This document shows positions 8,528 to 17,038 of a stretch of 64,000 nt of DNA, piece after piece (within the stretch, counting starts at the first letter, position 1; every line of letters starts with the position of its first letter). The stretch covers positions 1,054,001 through 1,118,000 of the forward strand of contig NZ_JAYMGZ010000001.1 in assembly GCF_037078405.1 (NCBI RefSeq), given 5' to 3'. The position numbers and the translations under genes were made by a program. The notes under the pieces are model-generated. The model worked only from the letters and a program-made list of their open reading frames with translations, was not told the origin of the DNA and made no database searches. Origin of the DNA: Haloarcula sp. DT43. GTDB lineage: Archaea; Halobacteriota; Halobacteria; Halobacteriales; Haloarculaceae.

Positions 8528-8716
8528 ATGCCCTCCCCTTTCGAAAACCCGATTGTTCGCTACGGCATCCCACTGGTCAGCGCCACGGTCATCGCGGCTA
8601 TTGCGTTCCTCTTGCTCGATGGAACGATACGATATGTCGCCCTTGGCATCGCCATGCTCGAAGTTGTAGTCACCCCACAGATTCTGAAACAGGCGGCGGC
8701 GAACGAACAGAACTAG
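8528..8716 (+). CDS. Small two-helix membrane protein
   Basis: A 62-residue protein, MPSPFENPIVRYGIPLVSAT..., with two hydrophobic helices (about residues 13-30 and 34-52) and a polar C-terminus. The ATG at 8528 is about 28 bases after an AATATGG TATA-like element. Upstream in-frame starts would give a non-hydrophobic, unlikely extension. It follows the halorhodopsin gene on the same strand after about 190 bases, so it probably has its own promoter. Function unknown. Confidence 0.55.
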   Translation: MPSPFENPIVRYGIPLVSATVIAAIAFLLLDGTIRYVALGIAMLEVVVTPQILKQAAANEQN

Positions 8717-8862
8717 TCGTCCTCCCGTTACCGAGTCGGTCCGACACGATGTAACCCTGCGGCTGTCCACCGCTGCTGTGCCAGACCTGGCGATAGCGCA
8801 CCGCTGTGGGACAGTCCGCTCGCGTCACCGAGGGTCTGAGCCTGCAGCCAGAACCTCGCTTC

Positions 8863-10167
8863 CTACGGGCTCAGCCGCTGCCGGTCGCGCGGGAAGATGA
8901 CCGCTTCCCGGATGTTCTCCAGCCCGAGCATCGTCATGATGAGGCGCTCGCCGCCGAGGCCCCAGCCGGCGTGGGGCGGCATGCCGTACTTGAACATCTT
9001 GGTGTAGTATTCGAAGGCCTCCGGGTCCAGGCCCTGCTGTTCGAACCCTTCGACGAGGTGGTCGAAGCGGTGTTCACGCTGGCCGCCCGAGACCAGTTCC
9101 ATCGAGGGGTGCATCATGTCGAAGCCGGTCGAGACCTCCGCGTCGTCGTCGTGGTCCTTGATGTAGAACGGCTTGATTTCGCTGGGCCAGTCGGTGATGA
9201 AGTAGTGCTCGCCGACCTCCTGGCCGAGGACGTGCTCGGCCTCCGTCGAGAGGTCGTCGCCCCACACGAGCGGCTCGTCGAGCTCGCCCGTGGCGTTGAT
9301 TTTGTCCAGCGCCTCCTCGTAGGTGAGCCGCGGGAAGTCGCCCTCGGGAGCCTCGAACTCGTCTTCGAGGCCGAGCGCTTCCAGCTCCTCGGCGCAGTTC
9401 TCGGCGACGCCCTCGTAGGCAGACTTGACGACGTGTTCGCAGGCGTCCATCGCCTCGGTGTGGTCGTAGAAGGCCGACTCGAAGTCGATGGAGGTCGCCT
9501 CGTTGAGGTGGCGGGGCGTGTTGTGCTCCTCGGCGCGGAAAATCGGGCCGATTTCGAAGACCCGCTCCAGGCCGGAGCCGACCATCAGCTGCTTGAACAG
9601 TTGGGGGCTCTGGTTCATGAACGCCTCGCGGCCGAAGTACGTGATGGGGAACAGCTCGGTGCCGCCCTCGGTCCCCGTGGCGACGATTTTCGGCGTGTTA
9701 ATCTCCGTACAGTCGAGCTCGCGGAAGGCCTCGCGGACCGACCGCAGGACCTCGGCGCGAATCTCGAAGATGGCCTTGACCTCGTCCTTGCGGAGGTCCA
9801 GCGTCCGGTTGTCGAGGCGCGTCGGGAGTTCGGCGTCGACCTTCCCGGAGGGGTCGAGCGGGAGTTCGGGGTCGGCCTCGGAGATGACGTCGACGCTCTC
9901 GGGCGTGACCTCGACGCCGGTCGGGGCGCGGGGTTCCTCCTCGACGGCGCCGGTCACCGAGATGACCGACTCCCGCTGGACGCCGAGACCGGTCTCGACG
10001 AGGTCGTCGTCCATCTCGTCTTTCTCGAACTTGACCTGTATCTTCCCGGTGGTGTCCCGGAGAATGAGGAATGCGATTCCACCGAGGTCTCGGATTTCGT
10101 GGACCCAGCCGGCGACGGTGACCGTGTCACCCGGCGCTGCGTCCGCCGTGTAGGTGCGGTTTTCCAT
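8863..10167 (-). CDS. aspS: Aspartyl-tRNA synthetase, archaeal type
   Basis: A 434-residue class IIb synthetase, the short archaeal/eukaryotic form without the bacterial insertion. An N-terminal OB-fold anticodon domain (about 10-105, with [21 protein letters not shown]) is followed by the catalytic domain. Motif 2 is [14 protein letters not shown]; motif 3 is [15 protein letters not shown] near the C-terminus. The ATG at 10167 (MENRTYTAD) is chosen over an upstream start that reads through a repeat-rich spacer. Because gatB lies 7 kb away, this enzyme may be non-discriminating and charge tRNA-Asn with Asp for later amidation; this is inference. Confidence 0.96.
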   Translation of the reverse strand: MENRTYTADAAPGDTVTVAGWVHEIRDLGGIAFLILRDTTGKIQVKFEKDEMDDDLVETGLGVQRESVISVTGAVEEEPRAPTGVEVTPESVDVISEADPELPLDPSGKVDAELPTRLDNRTLDLRKDEVKAIFEIRAEVLRSVREAFRELDCTEINTPKIVATGTEGGTELFPITYFGREAFMNQSPQLFKQLMVGSGLERVFEIGPIFRAEEHNTPRHLNEATSIDFESAFYDHTEAMDACEHVVKSAYEGVAENCAEELEALGLEDEFEAPEGDFPRLTYEEALDKINATGELDEPLVWGDDLSTEAEHVLGQEVGEHYFITDWPSEIKPFYIKDHDDDAEVSTGFDMMHPSMELVSGGQREHRFDHLVEGFEQQGLDPEAFEYYTKMFKYGMPPHAGWGLGGERLIMTMLGLENIREAVIFPRDRQRLSP

Positions 10168-10480
10168 GGGTGTTGGTTCTTGTGGGCGTAACTTAAGGAC
10201 AGTCTTTCGAAGCGAGGGTGCGAGCAAAGCCAGAACCCTCGTCAGTGCGAGCGGGAGCGATAGCGACACGCGAGCAGCGAGGTCGTGACCGGAGGGACCG
10301 ACCTCGGCACGGCGAACGGTGAACGGAGTGAGCCGTGAGCAGCGAGGAGAGCGAGTGGCCGACCCTCGAGAGCGATGCGGTGACCAACGCGAACCGCAGC
10401 GCAGGAGCGTGACTCTTCGCTTCGCTCAGCGTCGAGAAAACCCGGACACCGGCTTCGAAACGGACGACCTGGGGAACGAC
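10168..10480. repeat. Repeat-rich spacer of GAGCGAG-type sequence
   Basis: The 313 bases between aspS and the GGGP synthase gene hold no convincing gene. They are made of irregular copies of short purine-rich words (GCGAGC, GAGCGA, GAACGGAGTGAGC), as often seen between haloarchaeal genes. A hairpin is visible at 10278-10306 with 8-bp arms CGAGGTCG and CGACCTCG and a 13-base loop. It may end transcription of the GGGP synthase gene or lie in the aspS leader. Confidence 0.5.
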
Positions 10481-11203
10481 TCAGCGGTCCGCGGTGGCGG
10501 CCGCCTGCGCGTCTCTCGCGCCCTCGACGGTCTCCCGGACCGCGTCGACACCCTCGTCGTGGACGAGGTCGCCGACGACGATGGTGTCGGCGTGGGCGGC
10601 CATCGTGCGGGCGGACTCGTAGTCGTGGATACCGCCGCCGTAGAACAGCGTGGCGTCGTCGAGGATGTCGGCCGCGGCGGCGACCTTCTCCGTGTCGCCG
10701 AGCATGCCGGAGTACTCGACGTAGACGATTTCCTGGCCGAGCAGGTGTTCGGCGGCCTCGGCGTAGGCGGCGACCTCGTCGGCGTCCAAGTCGCAGTTGG
10801 CCTGCGTGTAGGCGGCCACGGAGGCGTCGGGGTTCATGACGATGTAGGCCTCGGTGAAGGTCCGGGACCAGTCGATTTCGTCGTCGATGCGTATCCACTC
10901 CTTGTGTGCGCCGGTAATCCACGTCACGTCGCCGGCGTTCATCACGACGGGGATGAGGTAGCCGTCGTGGCGGTCGCTGTGGACGACGGAGGCAGGGTTC
11001 GACGGCTCGATGTAGACGGGGATGTCGTACTTGCCGCAGGCGTCGACGACCCGCTTCATCTTCTCTTCTGTCATGCCGGTCGTCCCCCCGACTTCGATGG
11101 CGTCGGTCCCCGTCGCCGCGACGTCCTCGTAGGTCTCTCCGTCGACCAGCGTCTTGTCGGGGTCTATCTTCACGATGTGGTCCCAGTCCGCCCAGTCGCT
11201 CAT
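10481..11203 (-). CDS. Phosphoglycerol geranylgeranyltransferase (GGGP synthase)
   Basis: A 240-residue TIM-barrel protein of the GGGP synthase/PcrB family. Visible features are [10 protein letters not shown] at the N-terminus, an [11 protein letters not shown] loop, VYIEPSNP, an EYSGMLGD segment and the phosphate-binding [11 protein letters not shown] and [13 protein letters not shown] loops near the C-terminus. It joins geranylgeranyl diphosphate to sn-glycerol-1-phosphate, the first committed step of archaeal ether lipids, at the membrane face. The length and motif order are normal. Confidence 0.92.
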   Translation of the reverse strand: MSDWADWDHIVKIDPDKTLVDGETYEDVAATGTDAIEVGGTTGMTEEKMKRVVDACGKYDIPVYIEPSNPASVVHSDRHDGYLIPVVMNAGDVTWITGAHKEWIRIDDEIDWSRTFTEAYIVMNPDASVAAYTQANCDLDADEVAAYAEAAEHLLGQEIVYVEYSGMLGDTEKVAAAADILDDATLFYGGGIHDYESARTMAAHADTIVVGDLVHDEGVDAVRETVEGARDAQAAATADR

Positions 11204-11310
11204 ACCTGCCAGACTTGCGCGTGGCCGTATAACCGCTTCGGATACACCGATGACAGGGGCCGCGCCGGCAGTCCCGTCGGTGTCGCTTCGGATATGTACG
11301 TCTCCGAAGA

Positions 11311-11318
11311 TTTATGAT
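11311..11318 (+). promoter_or_regulatory. TATA-like box before the four-helix membrane protein gene
   Basis: TTTATGAT lies 31 bases before the ATG at 11342, the spacing expected for a leaderless haloarchaeal transcript. Confidence 0.45.
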
Positions 11319-11341
11319 GGCTATGTTACAATCGTCAGACG

Positions 11342-11818
11342 ATGACAGCGGACACGCACCGGTACGTCGTCGCCGGCATTCGGGCCGTGCTCGTTCTCAC
11401 CGGCGTCGTCGTGACGGTCGCAGTGCTGTACTCTCTCTCGACGATGCCGACCGCGCCGCCGTCCGGGACCGGCTTCGTCCGCGGGCTCTCGTACCTGTTC
11501 GGCAGCGTCCTGTTCGTCCTCGCTCTGGGCGGGGCCGGACTCGGCATCGCCCTGCCGTCGCTGCTCGGGGCCGAGGACACGCTGGCGTTCGACCGCTGGC
11601 AGCGCCGCTGTCTCCAGAGCGCCGGCGGCCTCTTCGTCGGCGGGTTCGTCGTCGGACTGGGAGTGGGACTGCTCACCGAGTTGCAGTTCGGCCTCCTCCT
11701 CTGGCTGGTCGCCGTCGTCCTCGGCGTGCTCGTGGTCAGTTGCGTGGTGGTCTGGCGACTGTTCGAAGTGTTCGTCACGGCGCTGGTCCGGCTCATCGCA
11801 GCGGAGACCGGCGAGTAA
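11342..11818 (+). CDS. Hypothetical membrane protein, four helices
   Basis: A 158-residue protein with four hydrophobic segments (about 9-31, 48-70, 88-110 and 113-140), a short charged loop WQRRCLQS in the middle, and a C-terminal amphipathic helix. No recognised domain. It is divergent from the GGGP synthase gene and followed on the same strand by the Rieske protein gene after 43 bases, so the two may be cotranscribed. Confidence 0.6.
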   Translation: MTADTHRYVVAGIRAVLVLTGVVVTVAVLYSLSTMPTAPPSGTGFVRGLSYLFGSVLFVLALGGAGLGIALPSLLGAEDTLAFDRWQRRCLQSAGGLFVGGFVVGLGVGLLTELQFGLLLWLVAVVLGVLVVSCVVVWRLFEVFVTALVRLIAAETGE

Positions 11819-11861
11819 CCCCCGTCGGACGGTAACGCTGAAGCGGCCGGCCCCCGAACGT

Positions 11862-12269
11862 GTGGCCGTGCAGCGACTTACGACAGTCGAGACGGTCCAC
11901 GAGGACGGGTCGTGGCTGTTCACCGCCCAAGACCCTTACGGCGACCTCGAAGAAGTCGTCCTCGTCCCCTGCGAGGACGGCGTCGAGGCGTGGGTGAACC
12001 AGTGTACACACGAGGCACAGCGGTTCGACACCGGTCGGGGCGTCCCGATGCGGGACGAGCAGCTCATCTGCCCCCGGCACGGCTCCCTGTTCGACGCCTG
12101 TGACGGCGGCTGTGACAACGGCGAGGCCGCGGGGACGACGCTCCCCGGCGTCGAGATATCGGAGACCCACGGCGACGTGTTCCTCACCGACGACGACTAC
12201 GCCTTCGCCCACGAGGGCGGCATCGACGACGACGACGGCCCGAGTTCCACGTCCCACCTCCAGCTGTGA
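11862..12269 (+). CDS. Rieske [2Fe-2S] ferredoxin-like protein
   Basis: A 135-residue single-domain Rieske protein, read from the GTG at 11862. The cluster ligands are visible as CTH (Cys48, His50) and CPRH (Cys70, His73), followed by GSLFDACDGG, and the domain ends with LPGVEISETHGDVFL. There is no membrane anchor or signal peptide, so it is a soluble electron carrier like those that serve oxygenases or nitrite reductases; the partner is unknown. The C-terminal tail is acidic. A second GTG at 11868 is an equally possible start. Confidence 0.85.
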   Translation: MAVQRLTTVETVHEDGSWLFTAQDPYGDLEEVVLVPCEDGVEAWVNQCTHEAQRFDTGRGVPMRDEQLICPRHGSLFDACDGGCDNGEAAGTTLPGVEISETHGDVFLTDDDYAFAHEGGIDDDDGPSSTSHLQL

Positions 12270-12457
12270 CCGGCGGCCACAGCATCGACCGGGACCGGCT
12301 GCGGGCCGGCGTCGTCGAGTGCCCGCTCTGTGAGCGCCAGATTCCCGACCCGGTAGCACACGCGGTCGTCTACGGCGCGGTCGACGCGGTCACGGCCGAC
12401 AACGCCGAGGCCGTCGAGTGTCCGGTCTGTGACGGCGTGACCTTCGTCGCCGACTGA
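12266..12457 (+). CDS. Small zinc-ribbon protein
   Basis: A 63-residue protein with two CPxC pairs, CPLC near residue 19 and CPVC near residue 52, forming a likely zinc ribbon. The GTG start overlaps the stop of the Rieske gene by four bases (GTGA), so the two are translationally coupled. The family is not recognised. A supporting role for the Rieske protein is inferred from the overlap only. Confidence 0.65.
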   Translation: MTGGHSIDRDRLRAGVVECPLCERQIPDPVAHAVVYGAVDAVTADNAEAVECPVCDGVTFVAD

Positions 12458-12463
12458 GTGCGG

Positions 12464-12862
12464 TCAGCCGCCGGTCCGGACCTCGTCGGCCCTGATTCGG
12501 AGGATGATCCGCTCTGTCTGAATCGGGTTCGGGTACTCGGTTTCGCCCATGTATCGCTTCGCCAGCGCGTCGATGTGTTCGCGCGCGCCCTCCGTGGTCA
12601 CCGTCTCGACCTCGCCCGTGACGGAGAGGAACCGATACGGGTTCTCCGGGTCCGTCATGCTCACCGCGACGCTCGGGTCGGCGTCGACGTTGCGCGCCTT
12701 CTGCCGGCCGCGCTCGGTGTTTATCAACAGCCGGTCGGCCTCGCTGTCGTAATCGACCCAGACCGGCGTGGCGTGTGGCTTCCCGTCCGGCGTCATCGTC
12801 GTCACGTGTGCGATGGTGGCTTTCTCGAACAGGTCGTGGAACGCCTCGGGTATCGATGGCAC
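12464..12862 (-). CDS. PPOX-class F420-dependent oxidoreductase
   Basis: A 132-residue split-barrel flavin/F420-binding protein. The N-terminus HVTTMTPDGKPHATPVWVDYD, followed by LLINTERGRQKARNVDADPSVAVSMTDPENPYRFLSVTGEVE, is the standard layout of the pyridoxamine-5'-phosphate-oxidase-like F420 reductases. The start is GTG at 12862. It may reduce F420-linked substrates in the cytoplasm; the substrate is unknown. It converges with the zinc-ribbon gene, with six bases between the stops. Confidence 0.85.
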   Translation of the reverse strand: MPSIPEAFHDLFEKATIAHVTTMTPDGKPHATPVWVDYDSEADRLLINTERGRQKARNVDADPSVAVSMTDPENPYRFLSVTGEVETVTTEGAREHIDALAKRYMGETEYPNPIQTERIILRIRADEVRTGG

Positions 12863-12905
12863 ACCTGCGACCAGTCCCCCGAGGGGATTAACGGTACCGG
12901 CGGCG

Positions 12906-15437
12906 TCAGGCTTCGAGTTCGTCCTGCCACTCGCGGACCTGTGTGGCGCTGACGCCCTGGACCTCGGTGGCGACGACGTCGGGGTCGGCCTCCCGGAGCG
13001 CCGCCAGCGAGTCGACGCCGGCGTCGCCGAGCTTCTCCGCGGTCGCCGAGCCGATACCGTTCAGGTCCTCCAGGTCCTCGACGGCGGTGCGGGCCTGGTA
13101 CTCCTCGTAGTTGCAGATGGGACAGCCCAGCTCCCAGGGGTCGTCGCTGTCGGCGTCGATGACCAGTTCCGGCAGGTCGTGCTCCTCGCAGACGGCCTCG
13201 GTCACCGAGATGTCGCCGTTGCGCGGCAGCGGCAGCGAGTAGTCACACTCGGGGTAGCGCGTACAGCCGACGAGCCGGGAGCCCGAGCGGAGGTGTTTGA
13301 TGGCGAGTTCCCCACTGTGCTCGTCCCCTCCGGCGGCTTCGCCGCCCTCGCCTCGTTGCTCCTCCGGAGCAACGCCACACTCGGGACACGGCCCGATGAC
13401 CTCGTCCTCGCTCTCGTCGGCCTTCTCGGCCTCACAGCGGGGACAGCCGTGGACGAAGGTGTCCCGGCCGGCGAGCATCTTGACGTGGTGCATGTCGTGC
13501 TCCTCGCAGTGTTCGTCGAGCACTTGCGGCTCGCCCGTGGAAGGCAGCGGGAGCGTGTTGCGACACTCGGGGAAGCCGTCACAGCCGACGAAGTACGACC
13601 CCTGGCGCGAGCGCCGGACCAGCATGTCCTCGCCGCACTTGGGACAGGGGCCGAGCGTCTTGTCGGCTTTCAGCGACTCCTGGAGGTGCTCGCCGATTTC
13701 CTCGCGCGAGTCCCGCAGTTCCTCGAACACGCGCTTGAGCATCTCGCGGGACTCGTCGGCCACCGTATCGAGCGTCTCCTCGCCGTTGGCGATGGCGGTC
13801 ATGTCCGCCTCCAGCTGGGCGGTCATCTCGTCGCTGACGACGTGGTCGGCGAACTCCTCGGCGGCCTCGACGACGGCCATCGCCAGCGTCGTCGGTCGCG
13901 GTGGGTCCCCCTCGATGTAGCCGCGGTCGTACAGTTTCTCGATGGAGTTGTGGCGGGTCGATTTCGTCCCCAGTCCCTTGTCCTCCATCGTCTGGATGAG
14001 CCGCGACTGGCCGTAGCGGCGGGGTGGCTGGGTCTGTTTTTCCTCCATCCGGACCTCCGAGATGGCCAGTTCCTCGCCCTCTTCCACGTCGGGGACGTGG
14101 TTCTCGCTGGCGCTGGAGTAGGGGTAGACCTCGTGGTAGCCCGGTTCGACCAGGCGCTTGCCGTTAGCCTTCAGCGAGCGGCCGCCGGCCTCGGCGACGA
14201 CGCGGAGGTGCTCCCACGTGGCGGCCTCGGCGACCGTGGCGAAGAACCGCCGGACGACCAGTTCGTATATCTCCCACTCGTCGTCGGAGAGGTCGACCCT
14301 CGGCGGAATCTCGCCCGTCGGGTGGATGGGCGGGTGGTCGGTGGTCTCCTCGTCGCCCTCGGTGGCGGTGATGTCGTCCTGTTCCAGCAGCGCCTCGGCG
14401 TCCTCGCCGAAGTGGCCGGCCCCGACGAACTCGTCCAGCAGGGCGTCCTCTTCGAGGTCGTCCGGGTAGACCGTGTTGTCCGTTCGCGGGTAGGTGATGT
14501 AACCGGTGGTGTACAGCTCCTCGGCGATGGACATCGCCTGCTGGGCGGAGTAGCCCAGCGAACTGGCCGCGGAGATGAAGGCGGTGGTGTTGAACGGCGT
14601 CGGCGGGCTGTCGGTGCGGGTCCGGCGGCGGACGCTCGTCACCGTCGCCGCGTCGACGCTCGTCAGGTCCGCGTAGGCGTCGTCGGCGTCGCCCTCGACC
14701 CAGACCCGCTCGGCCTCTTTACCGTCGTCGTCGTAGAAGTACTGGGCTTCGAAAGCCGAGCCGTTCTTCTGGAGGTCGGCGAATATCTCCCAGTAGTCCT
14801 CGGGGTCGAAGGCCTGTATCTCGCGCTCACGGTCGACGATGAGCTTCAGCGTCGGCGACTGGACCCGGCCCACGGAGATGAAGTCGTCGCCCAGTTGCCG
14901 GGCCGACAGCGAGAGGAAGCGCGTCAGCGCCGCGCCCCACACGAGGTCGATAATCTGGCGGGCCTCGCCCGCGGCCGCCAGGTCGAAGTCGATGTCGTCG
15001 GGGGTGGCGAAGGCTTCGCGGACCTCTCGCTCGGTAATCGAGGAGAAACGGACGCGGTCGACGGGCACGTCGGTCTCCTCGCGGATGAGCTCGTAGGCCT
15101 CCTTGCCGATGAGCTCCCCCTCGCGGTCGTAGTCCGTGGCGATGGTGGCCTCGTCGGCCTCCCGGGCCAGTTCCTTGAGCGTCGTGACGATGTTCTCCTG
15201 TGTCGGTTCCTTGGTCACGTCGGCATCGATGAGCTCGACCGGCTCCACGTCGCGCCAGTCGTTGTACTCCTCGGGGAAGTCGACGCCGACGACGTGCCCG
15301 GAGAGGCCGACGACGCGGGTGTTCCCCCACCGATAGACGTTGACGCCGTTCTGCCGGCTCGCGGACGCCCCCCCTTCCGAGAGTATCTCCGCGATACGGC
15401 GAGCGGCGTTGTCCTTCTCGGTGATAATCAGCCTCAT
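12906..15437 (-). CDS. topA: DNA topoisomerase I (type IA)
   Basis: An 843-residue type IA topoisomerase. The Toprim domain has Glu7 in MRLIITEKDNA and the acidic triad in DYDREGE (102-108). The catalytic Tyr316 lies in TGYITYPRTDNT. The C-terminal half has several CxxC zinc fingers (CPKCGEDM, CPRCE, CPECG, CPICN) and ends with a helix-hairpin-helix region (LNGIGSATAEKLGDAG). It relaxes negative supercoils. A Gly/Glu-rich in-frame insert encoded by palindromic DNA interrupts one zinc finger (around 13,320-13,380). The ATG at 15437 is chosen because residues upstream are Arg-rich and not family-like. Confidence 0.95.
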   Translation of the reverse strand: MRLIITEKDNAARRIAEILSEGGASASRQNGVNVYRWGNTRVVGLSGHVVGVDFPEEYNDWRDVEPVELIDADVTKEPTQENIVTTLKELAREADEATIATDYDREGELIGKEAYELIREETDVPVDRVRFSSITEREVREAFATPDDIDFDLAAAGEARQIIDLVWGAALTRFLSLSARQLGDDFISVGRVQSPTLKLIVDREREIQAFDPEDYWEIFADLQKNGSAFEAQYFYDDDGKEAERVWVEGDADDAYADLTSVDAATVTSVRRRTRTDSPPTPFNTTAFISAASSLGYSAQQAMSIAEELYTTGYITYPRTDNTVYPDDLEEDALLDEFVGAGHFGEDAEALLEQDDITATEGDEETTDHPPIHPTGEIPPRVDLSDDEWEIYELVVRRFFATVAEAATWEHLRVVAEAGGRSLKANGKRLVEPGYHEVYPYSSASENHVPDVEEGEELAISEVRMEEKQTQPPRRYGQSRLIQTMEDKGLGTKSTRHNSIEKLYDRGYIEGDPPRPTTLAMAVVEAAEEFADHVVSDEMTAQLEADMTAIANGEETLDTVADESREMLKRVFEELRDSREEIGEHLQESLKADKTLGPCPKCGEDMLVRRSRQGSYFVGCDGFPECRNTLPLPSTGEPQVLDEHCEEHDMHHVKMLAGRDTFVHGCPRCEAEKADESEDEVIGPCPECGVAPEEQRGEGGEAAGGDEHSGELAIKHLRSGSRLVGCTRYPECDYSLPLPRNGDISVTEAVCEEHDLPELVIDADSDDPWELGCPICNYEEYQARTAVEDLEDLNGIGSATAEKLGDAGVDSLAALREADPDVVATEVQGVSATQVREWQDELEA
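13332..13373 (-). repeat. Two palindromes inside topA
   Basis: Two near-adjacent perfect inverted repeats lie in the coding sequence: GGCGGC-TTC-GCCGCC at 13332-13346 and GTTGCTCC-TCC-GGAGCAAC at 13355-13373. They encode the Glu/Gly-rich linker (EEQRGEGGEAAGG) between the two halves of a zinc finger. The DNA resembles the palindromic words common in haloarchaeal spacers, so this may be a repeat element that entered the gene in frame. Confidence 0.5.
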
Positions 15438-15653
15438 CGGACACCACCAGTCTCTGTCATTACCCGTCGCTACGGAGTCAGTTGTTCTAAAGGCTTTCGG
15501 GAAAATCGGCCGACAGCGCGGGTGTGCGGGCGCTTGCGGGGCCGCTCGCGCTCGCGCGAAGGTAGCCCCTTGACAACTCTGGCCGGGTCGGGACCGGCTC
15601 CGGGGGACCGACCCTTTCGACGCACTCTTGGGACTGCCGCCCCGACCGTCTGT

Positions 15654-16202
15654 ATGGACCGTCGGACCACCAAACTCCTCCGCGGAACCGCCGCCGCGCT
15701 CGTGTTCGCCACGGCGGCGTTTCACCTCTGGTGGGGGCTCCCGCGAAGTATCATCTACGCGCAGGCGATGGAGGGACTCCTCGGGCGGGGACTGCCGCCG
15801 GACCCCCGTCCGTTCCTGTTTGTCGCCTTCGCCGCGGTGTTGCTCGCCGGCCCGTACCTCGTCACTCGGGGACTCGTCAGCCTGCGGACCGCCTATCTCG
15901 CCGGGACCGTGCTCATGGTCGCCTCAATCGCCGCCTGGGTGTTCTGGCACGCCACCGGACACGGGGCCTTCCTCGTCGACGGGTTCTCCGCGCCGTCCGC
16001 GGGCGGCAGCGGCCACCACCACGGCGGGAGCACCGCCCTGCTGATACTGGACCACTTCGACACCGAGCCGACCGAATCGGCCGTCAAGACCCTCGAAGCG
16101 CTCGCCGCCGCGATATTCGTGACGTTGCTGTGGAGGGACCCCGCGCTCATCCCGGCCGAGCGACGCGAAAGCGTCGACTCGACCGTCCCGAACGAATCGT
16201 GA
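15654..16202 (+). CDS. Hypothetical membrane protein with His-rich loop
   Basis: A 182-residue protein with about four hydrophobic segments (8-28, 55-72, 81-100 and a weaker one near 147-162). A loop rich in Gly and His (GGSGHHHGGS) after the third segment could bind metal. The ATG at 15654 is the first in-frame start after the divergent topA promoter region. No family is recognised. Confidence 0.55.
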   Translation: MDRRTTKLLRGTAAALVFATAAFHLWWGLPRSIIYAQAMEGLLGRGLPPDPRPFLFVAFAAVLLAGPYLVTRGLVSLRTAYLAGTVLMVASIAAWVFWHATGHGAFLVDGFSAPSAGGSGHHHGGSTALLILDHFDTEPTESAVKTLEALAAAIFVTLLWRDPALIPAERRESVDSTVPNES

Positions 16203-16297
16203 CACTCGGCCCGGTGACACGGGCGGGCTGATCTCTCGGTTAAGAATACCTGTGTGATTCGTGGTCGATTCGCCCGACGAGGTGCCGTATCGTGACA

Positions 16298-16305
16298 TTT
16301 ATTAG
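16298..16305 (+). promoter_or_regulatory. TATA box before the small HTH gene
   Basis: TTTATTAG lies 27-32 bases before the ATG at 16330, consistent with a leaderless transcript. Confidence 0.5.
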
Positions 16306-16329
16306 CAGTAATGTCCCTTCTGTTACAGA

Positions 16330-16659
16330 ATGGTGGACTCTGTCCCGGACGTGATATGGGATACAGGGATGGACCGGGTGTTCGAGGCCCTGTTTACCCG
16401 GCGGCGGCGGATGATTCTGTTCATGCTGAAACGAAGCAGTCCCCGGCCTATCGTCGACTTCCTGCCGAGAAGCGCCGGTGCCCGGAGTACCGAAACCGAA
16501 CTCCGCCACGACGACCTCCCGCGCCTCGCCAGTCTGGCCTACATCGACTGGGACCGGGCCGCCGACGAGGTGTCGCGGGGCGAGCGCTTCGACGAAATCG
16601 AGCCGATGCTTGACCTGCTCGAAGACCACGCCGACGAACTCCCCGACGGCTGGCCCTGA
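16330..16659 (+). CDS. Small HTH-type regulator (DUF7344-like)
   Basis: A 109-residue protein. MDRVFEALFTRRRRMILFML is equivalent to the 'vfevLsdxRRR.vL' helix of the haloarchaeal small HTH family, and LRHDDLPRLASLAYIDWDRAADEV gives the recognition helix and wing. It has the same architecture as the protein encoded at 6124-6531 but diverges strongly in sequence. It has its own promoter. The regulatory target is unknown. Confidence 0.6.
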   Translation: MVDSVPDVIWDTGMDRVFEALFTRRRRMILFMLKRSSPRPIVDFLPRSAGARSTETELRHDDLPRLASLAYIDWDRAADEVSRGERFDEIEPMLDLLEDHADELPDGWP

Positions 16660-16709
16660 CGACGCAGACCGGCATCCGTCCAGGTCCCCGCACAGCAGCC
16701 GCCTCCCCA

Positions 16710-16867
16710 CCTCGGGTACGCTCCCGTCGGTCGCGCACCACTCGTCGAAAAATCCGGACCAAAACGCGCTCGTTCGCTCGCGGCGCTCGCTCACGACCGT
16801 GAACCGTGGCCGGGGGCTACGGATGCTATCCGTCCAGTTCCTCACGCAGTAGTCCGTTCACGTCACC
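16710..16867. repeat. Direct repeat, copy A (old gatB tail and flank)
   Basis: About 158 bases repeated at 16881-17038 with a spacing of 171 bases and seven mismatches by eye. Positions 16826-16867 retain the last 13 codons and the stop codon of gatB on the minus strand. The remainder duplicates the sequence downstream of gatB, which is rich in GCTCG words. No functional gene lies between 16660 and 16996. Confidence 0.9.
16826..16867 (-). pseudogene. Remnant of a second gatB 3' end
   Basis: Read on the minus strand this encodes GDVNGLLREELDG followed by TAG, identical in protein sequence to the C-terminus of the intact GatB encoded just upstream in that direction. It differs from it at three bases, all silent (GGT for GGC, CTA for CTG, CGT for CGC). 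Homology stops upstream of the Gly codon, so only the tail remains. It is not expected to be expressed as a protein. Confidence 0.85.
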
Positions 16868-16880
16868 CCACCTTTTTCGT

Positions 16881-17038
16881 CCTCGGGTACGCTCCCGTCG
16901 GTCGCGCACCACTCGTCGAAAAATCTGGACCAAAAAGCGCTCGTTCGCTCGCGGCGCTCGCTCACGACCGTGAACCGTGGCCGGCGGCCACGGATGCTAT
17001 CCGTCCAGTTCCTCGCGCAGCAGTCCGTTCACGTCGCC
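16881..17038. repeat. Direct repeat, copy B (current gatB tail and flank)
   Basis: Second copy of the 158-base tandem repeat. It contains the true C-terminal codons and stop of gatB (16997-17038) and the downstream flank (16881-16996). About four of 116 flank positions and three of 42 coding positions differ from copy A. Confidence 0.9.

Noticed and set aside
12768-15653. The long 5' extension of the membrane protein gene at 15654
   Set aside because: The frame runs antisense through all of topA. The membrane protein proper begins at the ATG at 15654, after the topA promoter.
16680-16996. A CRISPR-like interpretation of the repeats next to gatB
   Set aside because: There are only two long direct copies, no regular spacers and no cas genes. 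The copies contain the gatB tail, so duplication is the simple explanation.
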